From NCBI RefSeq assembly GCF_947495665.1, contig NZ_CANLZV010000007.1:62001-126000 (forward strand): a stretch of 64,000 nt of DNA, read 5' to 3'. The stretch is from an uncultured Sunxiuqinia sp. Its GTDB lineage: Bacteria > Bacteroidota > Bacteroidia > Bacteroidales > Prolixibacteraceae. The notes beneath the pieces are model-generated. The model was not told where the DNA came from. It did not search any database and worked only from the letters and a program-made list of their open reading frames with translations. Position numbers and translations under genes: made by a program. How positions within the stretch are numbered: position 1 is the stretch's first letter; each line of letters begins with the position of its first letter. Shown one piece after another: positions 1-8,227 of the stretch.

Positions 1-2
1 TA

Positions 3-341
3 ATTGCCAAACACGGCTCGCGCAACGAGATTACCATTTACGGCGGAGCCATCCATATTTCCAAGGATTCCATTATCAATACGGATGGGAAGAGCCTGTA
101 CGGACAGATCGTCGTTCGTAAAGACGATGAAAAGATCTTGCTGGATGAGAAAAACTACCTTTGCGAAATGTCGCAGGAAACAGGTATTCTGAAACTAACC
201 TACAAGGATTTTAACCTGATCAATGTAGGCGATCTGGTTGAAATTATTCCGGTACACAGCTGTTTGACCGTTAACCTAATGGGAAATTATTACACAACAG
301 ATGGCGAACTAATTTCGTTAATCCCAAAATCAACCAACTAA
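3..341 (+). CDS. D-threonine aldolase / D-serine dehydratase-like PLP enzyme, C-terminal part (5' truncated by window edge)
   Basis: The reading frame is open from the left edge and ends at the TAA at 339-341, so only about 112 C-terminal residues are present. They match the C-terminal beta domain of the fold-III (alanine-racemase-type) PLP family that includes D-threonine aldolase and DSD1 D-serine dehydratase. Visible hallmarks are an HGSR...IYGGAIHISKD segment at the start and GDLVEIIPVHSC near the end; the His and Cys of the VHSC motif correspond to the divalent-metal ligands of this family. Such enzymes cleave or dehydrate D-hydroxy amino acids in the cytoplasm. The N-terminal PLP lysine lies outside the window, so the exact reaction cannot be assigned. 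The 3' end overlaps the convergent cyclase gene by 4 bases. Confidence 0.75.
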   Translation: MAKHGSRNEITIYGGAIHISKDSIINTDGKSLYGQIVVRKDDEKILLDEKNYLCEMSQETGILKLTYKDFNLINVGDLVEIIPVHSCLTVNLMGNYYTTDGELISLIPKSTN

Positions 342-2131
342 GTCGTTTGCATTCTACCCAAGGCTTCCAGGTAAGCCGTTAGCGGGTACAGTCTTTCATC
401 ATACCACAACGAAGCAAAATAAAGCCCGATGGGCGACGCTTTTAAACCATGTTGCTGATAGCAGTCATCCAACCACTGCAATCCAGCAACACAGGCTGCG
501 TTCGCGCGCCCGCCTGACAGTGCTGAAACTGCCAACGCAGTTTCCTCCATTGAGCCGGGCACCTCTTTGGCTCCTCCCCAACTTCCATCCTGATTTTGAA
601 CACTAACCAGAAACTGCTGACCAGCCAAAATCAACTGTTGCAATTGCTGCCTCGTAGTGACATCAATCCAACTATAAGCCGAGACATCCTTCAAATAAGT
701 CAGCACCCTGGCCGTTCCATAAACCGGATTAGAATGATCATCTGTTTGTTGATTTCCAAACCACAAAGGCAGCCAGCTTCCATCTGCCCGCTGCTTCTTC
801 TGCAAATATGCTAACGCTCGAAAAAAAGCACGCTGATACCGTTTCAGACTGGACCGATCCATCTCGTCCTGGAAAGCTTCCATACAGGCCGACAAAGCCA
901 GCAAGCCATGCCCGGTCAAGTCGGCACAACTCTGATCAAATGGCAAGCGCCCCCAACCTTTAGAGAAAGTGGGCAAGCCGCCATCTTTATTTTGAAGCTG
1001 CAAAAGCCAGTTGCACCCAGCCAGTACCTGCTTTTTCACTTCGCTCTTTGGCTGAAGTTGAAGAAGTGCTAAAATGGCTCCTGGGGTATCATCGCCGTCT
1101 GGTACTGAGCCACTGTGATTCGTCCAGCCCCATCCTCCCGGACCAGTCCCGTTAAACGGATGAATTTCCTGGTTCTGGACTTCTTTCAAATGAGTGACCA
1201 ACTTCTCTTTTACATCCGGTGTTAAGACAGTATCCATCTTTGAGCGGAGTGCTTTCACCGACAAAGAAGTAACCCAGGTGGACAAATTTATATCGATTGG
1301 CCAGCTGCCATCTTCGCGCTGGGTACGCTTCAAAAAACCAATGCCCTTTTCAACCACTTCCAAATCCTTATAGCCCGCTTCAACCAAACTTAAGCAAACA
1401 AAAGCTGTCAAAGGCATGGCCTCTAAAAAGCCACCGCTCTCCGGCATCAAGCTTCGTAACAGCTCCAAAGCAGGCCGGATTGCTCTGCCTCTTACGGCTC
1501 GTGCCAAGGCATTGGTCCTTTTCTTTTTAAAAACTACGATTCCCACGGCAATCAACGCCGGAATAGCGTAACTAACCACACTAAGATTGAGCAATCGGTA
1601 AAAATTGCGGGGTAATAAAGCAAGTTCGAAAGGCAGTTGCGGAATCGGCCGGAAAGCCTCTTTCTCCGGAATGCCGCACAAACCGCACATGGTCAGAATG
1701 GGAACAGAAAACGTATAATCTTTTTGGTAATGACTAAGAATCGTTTCCGCAACTTGAGACGACTGCAAATCAATGCCCTGCTCAGCCAGGTATTTGGATA
1801 GTTTGGCCTGGAGCCCCGCAATCGCCTCATCTTCTCCGGCATATAAATTGGTGGCGGCATAAACCAGTAAACTCGTGCTCACATTGCCCCGACTTTGGGG
1901 CGTATCACCAAAACTTCCATCAGCATTTATATGCTTTTTCAACCAATTCAGGCCTCCTTTTATAGCAGACTGATTGGCTTCCTTATCGTGAACGTGAAGC
2001 GCCGCAACAGCCACCGCCACGCCCAACGCACTGGACGACAACTCGCCGGTCCAGAATCCCTCCGGATTCATCTCATCCAGTAAAATACCGGACAGCTCAT
2101 CAAAACGTTTTTGCCAGTTTTCTTCAGTCAT
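338..2131 (-). CDS. Squalene-hopene cyclase-like class II terpene cyclase
   Basis: This 597-residue protein has the length and repeat pattern of squalene-hopene cyclases (about 630 residues). Several QW-type repeats are visible (ADGSFGD near 70, REDGSWP near 273, ADGSWLPLWFG near 449, QDGSWGG near 514), with a GSMEETALAVSAL segment near 526 as in the family. The catalytic class II motif DxDD is present as DGDD at residues 345-348, within SVPDGDDTPGAILAL, so protonation-initiated cyclisation of an isoprenoid is chemically possible. Family knowledge would suggest squalene as substrate, but no squalene synthase gene lies nearby; a polyprenyl diphosphate or polyprenol is an alternative (inference). 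A hydrophobic stretch near 185-200 could be the membrane-contact region. It is the last gene of a five-gene minus-strand operon, 27 bases after the preceding gene. Confidence 0.8.
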   Translation of the reverse strand: MTEENWQKRFDELSGILLDEMNPEGFWTGELSSSALGVAVAVAALHVHDKEANQSAIKGGLNWLKKHINADGSFGDTPQSRGNVSTSLLVYAATNLYAGEDEAIAGLQAKLSKYLAEQGIDLQSSQVAETILSHYQKDYTFSVPILTMCGLCGIPEKEAFRPIPQLPFELALLPRNFYRLLNLSVVSYAIPALIAVGIVVFKKKRTNALARAVRGRAIRPALELLRSLMPESGGFLEAMPLTAFVCLSLVEAGYKDLEVVEKGIGFLKRTQREDGSWPIDINLSTWVTSLSVKALRSKMDTVLTPDVKEKLVTHLKEVQNQEIHPFNGTGPGGWGWTNHSGSVPDGDDTPGAILALLQLQPKSEVKKQVLAGCNWLLQLQNKDGGLPTFSKGWGRLPFDQSCADLTGHGLLALSACMEAFQDEMDRSSLKRYQRAFFRALAYLQKKQRADGSWLPLWFGNQQTDDHSNPVYGTARVLTYLKDVSAYSWIDVTTRQQLQQLILAGQQFLVSVQNQDGSWGGAKEVPGSMEETALAVSALSGGRANAACVAGLQWLDDCYQQHGLKASPIGLYFASLWYDERLYPLTAYLEALGRMQTT

Positions 2132-2158
2132 AATCAGGTTCAGTTTAGTTCGTTAGTT

Positions 2159-2983
2159 TTATTTTAAACAGCCTAAAGCCAGCAGCCCATAAAAAGTATA
2201 TTCCACATCCCGATTTGCATCACCGTCTCCCGATAAGAAAGCCCCTTTATCGTAACACTGCTGGGCAAAATCAAAGCAAGTCGGGGCAATCAGGCGCGTG
2301 TCAAAACCCGATTTTTGCAAAGCGAATAAGGCCACTCCCATCGACAGCAGATCGCCTGATTGCACCTGCTCAAACGCCCGAAAACCTATTCCGTCTTCAA
2401 AGTACGTGAGTAGTTGCTGTTGCATTTTTGCTGTTGGCAACCCCACTTCATAACGAGCTACTGTCAGCGCAGCAACCAAGCTGCATGGTGCCCCTTCCGG
2501 CATTTTATAAAATCTTAATAACAATGTAAGAACAGCATACATCCAGCGCTTCCTGCCATAGCCGGCATCCAAAACCAAAAGCGACAGAAACAACTGGTAG
2601 GAAAAATTAATGGGATGATCATCACGAAGAAAAGCCCGAATGAGCGCCCAACCACGGATTCGTTTCTTCAACAGGCTTTGCTGAATCAACATCAAAGCCA
2701 AACGATCAACAACACTTTCTTCATTCCTCGTGTTTTGAGCAAACGCCTTCAGACCTGTCAACACATCGTTTTGATTCATCGCTAAAGCCAACCAGTATCC
2801 GAATAATGAATAGTACAAATCCGGCCGGCCACCACGATCCGTAAAAGCTCCATCCACATGTTGCTGCTCAGCAATAAACACTTTAACTTCGTGCTGACTT
2901 TCAGCATCTAACAAATCCAAGCCGATTTGGACCCGCTCAATAAATTGTTGATAGATTGGTTGATGATTGAAGGAAGGTTTCAT
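2159..2983 (-). CDS. Small prenyltransferase/squalene-oxidase-repeat protein
   Basis: The 274-residue product resembles a single alpha-barrel of the prenyltransferase-beta/terpene cyclase superfamily. The clearest segment is VDGAFTDRGGRPDLYYSLFGYWLAL near residues 43-67 (a DGxF...GGxPDLYxS repeat), and further weak repeats such as DRDVEYTFYGLLALGCLK-like sequence close the protein. No DxDD acid motif is visible, so it is probably not an independent class II cyclase. Its place between the polyprenyl synthase (11 bases upstream) and the cyclase (27 bases downstream) suggests it acts as a partner subunit or a lipid-modifying enzyme in the same pathway (inference). A protein prenyltransferase role is not supported, because no zinc-ligand set is obvious. 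Confidence 0.6.
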   Translation of the reverse strand: MKPSFNHQPIYQQFIERVQIGLDLLDAESQHEVKVFIAEQQHVDGAFTDRGGRPDLYYSLFGYWLALAMNQNDVLTGLKAFAQNTRNEESVVDRLALMLIQQSLLKKRIRGWALIRAFLRDDHPINFSYQLFLSLLVLDAGYGRKRWMYAVLTLLLRFYKMPEGAPCSLVAALTVARYEVGLPTAKMQQQLLTYFEDGIGFRAFEQVQSGDLLSMGVALFALQKSGFDTRLIAPTCFDFAQQCYDKGAFLSGDGDANRDVEYTFYGLLALGCLK

Positions 2984-2994
2984 ATTTCAGCCCG

Positions 2995-4563
2995 TCAGAA
3001 AATTTTTCCCATCACTCCATACAGACTCAGTTTTAGTTTCAGGTTTTGAAGTTGATCCAATTCGTGATAACACTTCTCCACATACAACTTCAAAAAAGCT
3101 TCCGCATATTCATCTATTCGCTCATCAACAATCAGCTGACGAATTTGCTGAATTTTCATTTTTCCCAAATCGGCTAAACATTCCGACTTCCCTTTTTCAA
3201 TAAATCGTTCATTCAACAAAGCCAACAGAAACGGAAAATGATGCACTTGGTCCTGATGCTGTTCATCCTGAAATTCATTTAAGTCATCCCGAATTTGATA
3301 GGCAATGCCAAACCAGTCTGAAAAAACCGTCAGCCGGCTGAGTTCACTGGCAGATGCACCACCATGAATGGCTCCAAGCAGCAAAGCTACTTTTACCGCT
3401 TCTCCGGTTTTCTGGGTAAAGATTTTTAAAATTTGATCAACCGTGAGAGCTTCCCGGTTCTGATCCAGCATCAGGTCGGCTCCCTGCCCTGTTGCCAAAT
3501 TAAGGTGAGAAGAAGCCACCACGCGCAACGACTCAGCTAAAACCGCTGGCTCGATTGGCAAATCAGCCAACAATTGATAGCCCTTCCCAATCAGGTAATC
3601 GCCCACATTAATGGCTTGAGGAATGCCATGCGTTTTATGCAACGTTTCCTGATCGTAACGAAAATCATCGTCATCTTCAATATCATCGTGAATCAACGAG
3701 GCCTTATGGAAACATTCAATAATTAGTGCCAAAGCGGCTTGTATTTCTTCAGAAATTTCAGGGGTATAAGACCGGTAAGCCAATACGGTCAGCAAGGGGC
3801 GAATGCGTTGTCCCCCCATTAACAACATGCGTTTTGCCAGCTTTTCAGTCGAATCATGCTTTTGAAAAAATTCCTGAAGGTTGAATTCCGTAAAATAATC
3901 CAACACCTGATCTTTCAGCAAAGAAACCGACAAGGGCTGCTTGCTTGAATTGGGTTTCAAGCTGTGCATTTCTTCAAACAACCAACCATAATCAACATTG
4001 GTATTTTCGCAACCATCATACAACAAGGGCAAGCCCATAACAGGAACTGCAGCTCGCGAAACGGGTTCGAATGAGCGCTGCAACACCGGCATACAACTCA
4101 CGCCAATAACAGCATCAATGGCTCCCTCTTCGACCAGACCAACAGCAACTGTTGTGCCTTCTGCAACCAAGGTGGTATATCCCAAAGCTTCGGCTTTATT
4201 CAGCACCGAATCAATCTGGCATCCTTTACACCCGGCACAAATCAGTCCCAGCGAATCCATTTCGGCCTGACAACTTGAAGTATTTTTCAGGCATTGCGGG
4301 AGCAACAGCAAGCGGCGATTAAAAGGAGTAGCAGCAACCACTTCACGCCAAATTTCATTTCCACAAAGCACAATCGCAAACTCAAGAAACACCTGGTCTG
4401 CACCCAAGCGCTGAATAAGCTCCCCGGCCAGTTCTTCCAGGCGGTCAAAATCAACCGGTGGTAAGATGTTTTTTTCTACAATCAGCCGGGCCGCTTCCTT
4501 TCGAAGGGCACTCCGCATTTTTACATCCGTTGGTACTATGAGTCGTCGTTGCGTCTTGATCAT
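2995..4563 (-). CDS. DUF116-like / polyprenyl diphosphate synthase fusion
   Basis: The 522 residues contain two parts. Residues about 60-200 look like a DUF116 domain: LLLLPQCLK, then Cys at 91, 98, 109, 112, 115 and 157 (the CAGCKGC cluster and a GVSC motif), a set that could hold an Fe-S cluster or another metal. Residues about 215-520 are a class I trans-isoprenyl diphosphate synthase, with GGQRIRPLL, the first Asp-rich motif DDIED (293-297) in LIHDDIEDDDDFR, and a second motif DDLNE (426-430) in which the last Asp is Glu. The synthase part would elongate allylic diphosphates with IPP in the cytoplasm; chain length cannot be told. It starts 5 bases after the radical SAM stop. The fusion ties isoprenoid chain synthesis to a redox/metal domain of unknown role. 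Confidence 0.8.
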   Translation of the reverse strand: MIKTQRRLIVPTDVKMRSALRKEAARLIVEKNILPPVDFDRLEELAGELIQRLGADQVFLEFAIVLCGNEIWREVVAATPFNRRLLLLPQCLKNTSSCQAEMDSLGLICAGCKGCQIDSVLNKAEALGYTTLVAEGTTVAVGLVEEGAIDAVIGVSCMPVLQRSFEPVSRAAVPVMGLPLLYDGCENTNVDYGWLFEEMHSLKPNSSKQPLSVSLLKDQVLDYFTEFNLQEFFQKHDSTEKLAKRMLLMGGQRIRPLLTVLAYRSYTPEISEEIQAALALIIECFHKASLIHDDIEDDDDFRYDQETLHKTHGIPQAINVGDYLIGKGYQLLADLPIEPAVLAESLRVVASSHLNLATGQGADLMLDQNREALTVDQILKIFTQKTGEAVKVALLLGAIHGGASASELSRLTVFSDWFGIAYQIRDDLNEFQDEQHQDQVHHFPFLLALLNERFIEKGKSECLADLGKMKIQQIRQLIVDERIDEYAEAFLKLYVEKCYHELDQLQNLKLKLSLYGVMGKIF

Positions 4564-4568
4564 GCTTT

Positions 4569-5744
4569 TTATCCGTAAGCGCCCAAGCCAAAAAAGGCTC
4601 GTTTTTTAGCAAATTTATACACCCAGTTTTTCTCCGGAACAGGCTTCCCTGAGCCATGACTACATACTCGCTCCATGGCACGCAAGCGTTCCGCTTCATT
4701 GCCTCTTCCTGAAGTATCTTTGGCACCATGTTTTTCCACAAAGTCCACCAGCCACTCAGGGTCTTCCATAATGATACAGCCCGATGTCTGCCGGGGGATT
4801 TCATGCTTCAGCTCCTTCAAAAAGGCCGATGAACGATAAATCTCCGCCAAGGGCTTATCGCCAATCCTGTCGGTGGCAAACTGAATAACCGGACATGGCT
4901 CGATGTATCCGGAGGCATTGATATGATGGCTCAGCCCCGAGGCTGCCGGACATAATCCACGTCCTTCGCCGTCCCAATAAGCATCAATAATAACCAGCTT
5001 GTATTTGGTGCGTGCTTCGACCATATGCTGCCGAAGTTGTTGTATTTCCTCTTGACTCAGGCTCAAATTGGCCGAAGCGTTTTCGCCCACCGGCCTGAAA
5101 ATATAATACCACAGGTAAGTGACTCCCTGATTGATCAATGACTGAATAAAATCAGGCGAAAGCGCCAGGTCTAAATTTGACTTGCAAACACTCATGGCCA
5201 CTCCGGTAACCAGGCCGGCATCTGTTGCATGGTCAATTGCCTGCCGGGTTCGCTGATAAACTGCTTTTCCGCCACGACGCACGTCCGCCACGTCCTCATC
5301 TCCTTCAAAACTGATCAAGGGCGAAACGTTGCCGCATTGCCTCAACTTTTCTGCCACCTCCGGCGACAATAAAGTACCATTGGTAAACAGCTGAAAATAG
5401 CAGTCCGAATGTTTGTTGAAAACGTCAAAAAGTGGTTTGTACATTAAAGGCTCTCCTCCCAAAATTCCAAAGAAATAAGAGCCCTGAGCTTTGGTTTCGG
5501 TTATAATCTGATCGACTTGCTCAGCTGTCAGACGGCTATTTTTCTTTTTCCCAGTCACCCAACATCCCTGGCAATTCAGGTTGCAGTCATCGGTTACTGA
5601 AATAAAGTGAAAGGCTGGAAAGAACGTGCCTTTCTTTAGTCGCTTCTGAAAACGATTAAAGCTCAGTGTTCCTTTTATTCCAAGGTTGTACACAAATTTA
5701 TAGAGACACTTTTTATCCGTCTTAAACAGTAGTTGTTTCAGCAT
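4569..5744 (-). CDS. Radical SAM enzyme of the terpenoid cluster
   Basis: This is a radical SAM protein with the CX3CX2C cluster motif in VTDDCNLNCQGCW (Cys 54, 58, 61 in the 391-residue form), followed by GGEPLMY and a TNG motif typical of the TIM barrel. The C-terminal third carries further Cys residues (GLCPAAS, IEPCPVI, TSGCII), suggesting a SPASM-like auxiliary cluster site. The ATG at 5744-5742 was chosen because it sits 1 base after the ferredoxin stop and just before the conserved region; a longer frame from 5861 would overlap the ferredoxin gene by 116 bases. By analogy with HpnH of hopanoid synthesis it could modify a polycyclic isoprenoid with a 5'-deoxyadenosyl radical, with the upstream ferredoxin as electron donor (inference). 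Substrate is unknown. Confidence 0.8.
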   Translation of the reverse strand: MLKQLLFKTDKKCLYKFVYNLGIKGTLSFNRFQKRLKKGTFFPAFHFISVTDDCNLNCQGCWVTGKKKNSRLTAEQVDQIITETKAQGSYFFGILGGEPLMYKPLFDVFNKHSDCYFQLFTNGTLLSPEVAEKLRQCGNVSPLISFEGDEDVADVRRGGKAVYQRTRQAIDHATDAGLVTGVAMSVCKSNLDLALSPDFIQSLINQGVTYLWYYIFRPVGENASANLSLSQEEIQQLRQHMVEARTKYKLVIIDAYWDGEGRGLCPAASGLSHHINASGYIEPCPVIQFATDRIGDKPLAEIYRSSAFLKELKHEIPRQTSGCIIMEDPEWLVDFVEKHGAKDTSGRGNEAERLRAMERVCSHGSGKPVPEKNWVYKFAKKRAFFGLGAYG

Positions 5745-5745
5745 G

Positions 5746-6516
5746 CTATTTTTCTTTTCCAATCCCTTTTTTAAACTCTTCCAAGGCTTTCCGTCGTTCT
5801 TCCTCAGCCAGCTGAACCACGTCCTGTTTAAATATTGATTTCCGCGTTTGGTTACGCTCATTCAGCAAAACAAACAATCCTTCTTTCGGTGCAGATGACC
5901 GCGGAGATTTTTCTCCCGGCTCGGCTCCGGCCAATGCCGTATTCTCAACCAGTCGCGGAAACATAATGGCCGAGGCTGGACAAGTTCTGCCACAAGCCGG
6001 ACAATTATTTTTACATGCCAACGGATTAATCACCGTCAGGCTTTTTTTGTCATAAGCATAAACTCCAAACAGACAAAAACGAGCACATTGTCCACAAAGC
6101 GTGCAACGCGACTCGTCAATCACCGGAAACCAGGCAGGTACTGACAACTCATTCATTTGAATTTGATAGCGCGCTTTCCCTTCCTTCAACTGGTAATCCG
6201 TTTTCAACTTATCCAGAATTTGATCTACGGTAAATTCCCTGAAGTTGAGCACCTCAAAATTTTCCAGTTTAATCGAAGCCTGCTTAAACATGTTCTTCAC
6301 CGCACGCGGATAGCAGGCCACCACAATTTTGCGCAAGTACTTTTCGGCAATCCGCTCCAGAACATCTTTTTCGTTCACCGAAAACGCACATAAATCATTC
6401 AACTCATAAACATCCACATCCAGCTGATGAAAGCTCTCAGCCAGTTGGTCTGTCATTTCCTTCGAAATTACACCTGCTCCACATCGACAAAAAAGAATAC
6501 ATGTAGTTTGAATCAT
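5746..6516 (-). CDS. Dicluster [4Fe-4S] ferredoxin-like protein
   Basis: The 256-residue protein has two Cys clusters: CTLCGQCARFC (Cys 138, 141, 144, 148) and CKNNCPACGRTC (Cys 168, 172, 175, 179), both compatible with [4Fe-4S] binding. The N-terminal 110 residues (FCRCGAG at 10-15, Cys 43, IVVACYP near 65) recall the N-terminal part of HdrA-like electron-transfer proteins. The C-terminal 60 residues are charged and probably helical. It is the first gene of the minus-strand operon and is followed after 1 base by the radical SAM gene, which it may reduce (inference). No signal peptide is visible, so it should be cytoplasmic. Upstream lies a palindrome overlapping a candidate promoter (6562-6584). 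Confidence 0.75.
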   Translation of the reverse strand: MIQTTCILFCRCGAGVISKEMTDQLAESFHQLDVDVYELNDLCAFSVNEKDVLERIAEKYLRKIVVACYPRAVKNMFKQASIKLENFEVLNFREFTVDQILDKLKTDYQLKEGKARYQIQMNELSVPAWFPVIDESRCTLCGQCARFCLFGVYAYDKKSLTVINPLACKNNCPACGRTCPASAIMFPRLVENTALAGAEPGEKSPRSSAPKEGLFVLLNERNQTRKSIFKQDVVQLAEEERRKALEEFKKGIGKEK

Positions 6517-6561
6517 GCTTTCGGTACATTTAGTTAGCTAAATAAATTAAAATCCACTCAA

Positions 6562-6584
6562 TTGGGAAATCATTCCCAAACTTA
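6562..6584 (-). promoter_or_regulatory. Candidate -7 promoter element with overlapping palindromic operator
   Basis: A perfect inverted repeat TTGGGAA-ATCA-TTCCCAA occupies 6562-6579. On the minus strand the sequence TAAGTTTG (6584-6577) fits the Bacteroidota -7 consensus TAnnTTTG and overlaps the right arm. No TTG at the expected distance is clear. The site lies 61 bases upstream of the ferredoxin start and could be where a repressor controls the terpenoid operon (inference). Confidence 0.4.
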
Positions 6585-6731
6585 TACAACAGCATTAACA
6601 AGTTTTCACAAAAAAAGTGGTGCCCCATATCTTGAAAAGATTTTACTTTTTGAATTTCAAAAGCAATAAAAATACAACAAGTTATAGCTATTTCAGACCA
6701 AGATGACAGGTTATAAAGAAAAAGGAAATAC

Positions 6732-6739
6732 TATATTTG
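6732..6739 (+). promoter_or_regulatory. Candidate -7 element upstream of the FkbM methyltransferase gene
   Basis: TATATTTG matches TAnnTTTG and lies 66 bases before the ATG at 6806. No -33 TTG is seen at the right distance, so this is only suggestive. Confidence 0.35.
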
Positions 6740-6805
6740 TAGTTTAGGCAGTATTGAACTCAATACTCCTGCTGCTAATTCCAAAAATCAGAATCGATTC
6801 AACCA

Positions 6806-7594
6806 ATGAAAAAAATTGGAACTATTATCCGGACAATACTCTACCGTTCGCTCTCGTTTGAAAATTACCTTTACGTATTAAGCAAAGCGTATTTCTTTAC
6901 GTTCAACACCGGTTTGCTAAAGCTGAGCAAATCGTTTGAATACCCCTATTTTCTCAAGCAGATCATCCACCCGGGAGAGCTTGTGATTGACATTGGTGCC
7001 AACCTGGGTTACCTCACCGTTTGGTTTTCGAAATTGGTGGGGAAACAGGGGCAGGTGCACTCCGTAGAGCCTGTGGCGCCAGTAAGGCAAGTACTTCAAA
7101 AAAATACCAAACGCCTTAACAATGTCCGGATATATCCTTTTGCACTAGGCAACGAAAACAAACGAATTCAGCTGGGAAACAACACCCGAATCAAAAAAGG
7201 ATATGTGGGTTCGGGCTCCCATTTTGTCATTGACAAACCCAGCCAGGCCGCTGACGAAACCGACATTGTTTCAGAAGCTGAAATGAGACGCGGCAGTGAG
7301 TTATTCGCTGAATTGAATCGCATCGACTTTATCAAGTGCGACATTGAAGGATTTGAAACGGTGGTCCTGCCCGAGATGGAGCCTCTGATTAATCGTTTTC
7401 AACCAACATTACTGGTTGAAAGTGGTGGCGAAAAACGCCGGGAGATGCTTGATTTTTTCAATGCCCGAAACTATAAAGCCGTTATCCTACTGAACGGAAA
7501 GTTAAGACCGGCTACTGAGCATGAATCGCGTGATATCTTTTTCTTTCATGCCGACAAGCTTGACAAACTGGCCGGCCAATACATTCAGCTGTAA
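6806..7594 (+). CDS. FkbM-family SAM-dependent methyltransferase
   Basis: The 262-residue protein has the Rossmann methyltransferase core. LVIDIGANLGYLT (motif I, about residues 59-71) binds SAM, HSVEPVAPV near 90 is the acidic-loop motif II, and DFIKCDIEGFE near 173 is the FkbM signature. The family methylates hydroxyl groups on sugars, glycolipids or secondary metabolites. It is a single gene on the plus strand, divergent from the terpenoid operon with 289 bases between them. A role in modifying a product of that operon or a surface glycan is possible but not shown. No signal peptide is seen. Confidence 0.85.
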   Translation: MKKIGTIIRTILYRSLSFENYLYVLSKAYFFTFNTGLLKLSKSFEYPYFLKQIIHPGELVIDIGANLGYLTVWFSKLVGKQGQVHSVEPVAPVRQVLQKNTKRLNNVRIYPFALGNENKRIQLGNNTRIKKGYVGSGSHFVIDKPSQAADETDIVSEAEMRRGSELFAELNRIDFIKCDIEGFETVVLPEMEPLINRFQPTLLVESGGEKRREMLDFFNARNYKAVILLNGKLRPATEHESRDIFFFHADKLDKLAGQYIQL

Positions 7595-7712
7595 ACGAGC
7601 ACTCTGGCATATTAAACCAGAAATTTACAAATAGAATCCTTTCGATTCAACAAAATATTCTCAACCAAAAGTCCGGCAAAACGTTTAAAGAGAATAATTT
7701 AAAATTGAAACT

Positions 7713-8153
7713 ATGTACACAGGATTCTTACATCTGCATAACACCTTACGGTGGTTAATTTTATTGATTGCCTTAGTCTCCCTGCTCAAATATTTCATGG
7801 GCTGGTTTAGTCAAAAAAAATGGGGAAAATCCGATAACATTCTGGGAATCATTTTCACGGCCGCCATGGACCTTCAGCTGCTAACCGGGCTGGTGCTGTA
7901 CTTTTTCTTAAGCCCCATTACCAGTGCGGCTTTCCAAAACTTTGGTGCAGCCATGAAAAACGCAGATTTACGCTTTTACGCCGTCGAACATTTCTTAATG
8001 ATGCTTATTGCTGTTGTCTTGGTTCATATCGGTCGCAGCAAGTCGAAAAAAGCCTCCCATTCGCGAAAAAAGTTTGGACTGTCACTGGTCTTCTTCGGAA
8101 TTGCCTATATCATTATGCTGGCAGCCATTCCATGGAGCAGAGTTATCGCTTAA
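7713..8153 (+). CDS. Four-helix integral membrane protein, cytochrome b-like
   Basis: The 146-residue product has four hydrophobic segments (about residues 12-30, 47-70, 88-108 and 122-142). Histidines sit in or near the membrane segments (HLHNTLRW at 7-14, VEHFLMM near 92, VLVHIGR near 101), a pattern seen in small Bacteroidota proteins often named cytochrome B. Haem binding is therefore plausible but not proven. It is a single plus-strand gene that ends before a strong bidirectional hairpin at 8191-8223. No enzyme function can be assigned. Confidence 0.6.
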   Translation: MYTGFLHLHNTLRWLILLIALVSLLKYFMGWFSQKKWGKSDNILGIIFTAAMDLQLLTGLVLYFFLSPITSAAFQNFGAAMKNADLRFYAVEHFLMMLIAVVLVHIGRSKSKKASHSRKKFGLSLVFFGIAYIIMLAAIPWSRVIA

Positions 8154-8190
8154 GCTGTTAATTTCAGAAGATTGGCAAAAAAACATAAAC

Positions 8191-8223
8191 AAAGAGGCTG
8201 TTTCCTTTCGAAACAGCCTCTTT
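8191..8223. terminator. Bidirectional rho-independent terminator
   Basis: A perfect 14-bp inverted repeat (AAAGAGGCTGTTTC, loop CTTTC, GAAACAGCCTCTTT) separates the convergent membrane-protein and acyl-CoA ligase genes. The A/T ends of the stem can serve both strands. Confidence 0.85.
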
Positions 8224-8227
8224 GCTA

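Noticed and set aside
5745-5861. Longer N-terminus for the radical SAM protein, overlapping the ferredoxin gene by 116 bases
   Set aside because: The added 39 residues do not resemble the family, and an ATG 1 base after the ferredoxin stop is better placed.
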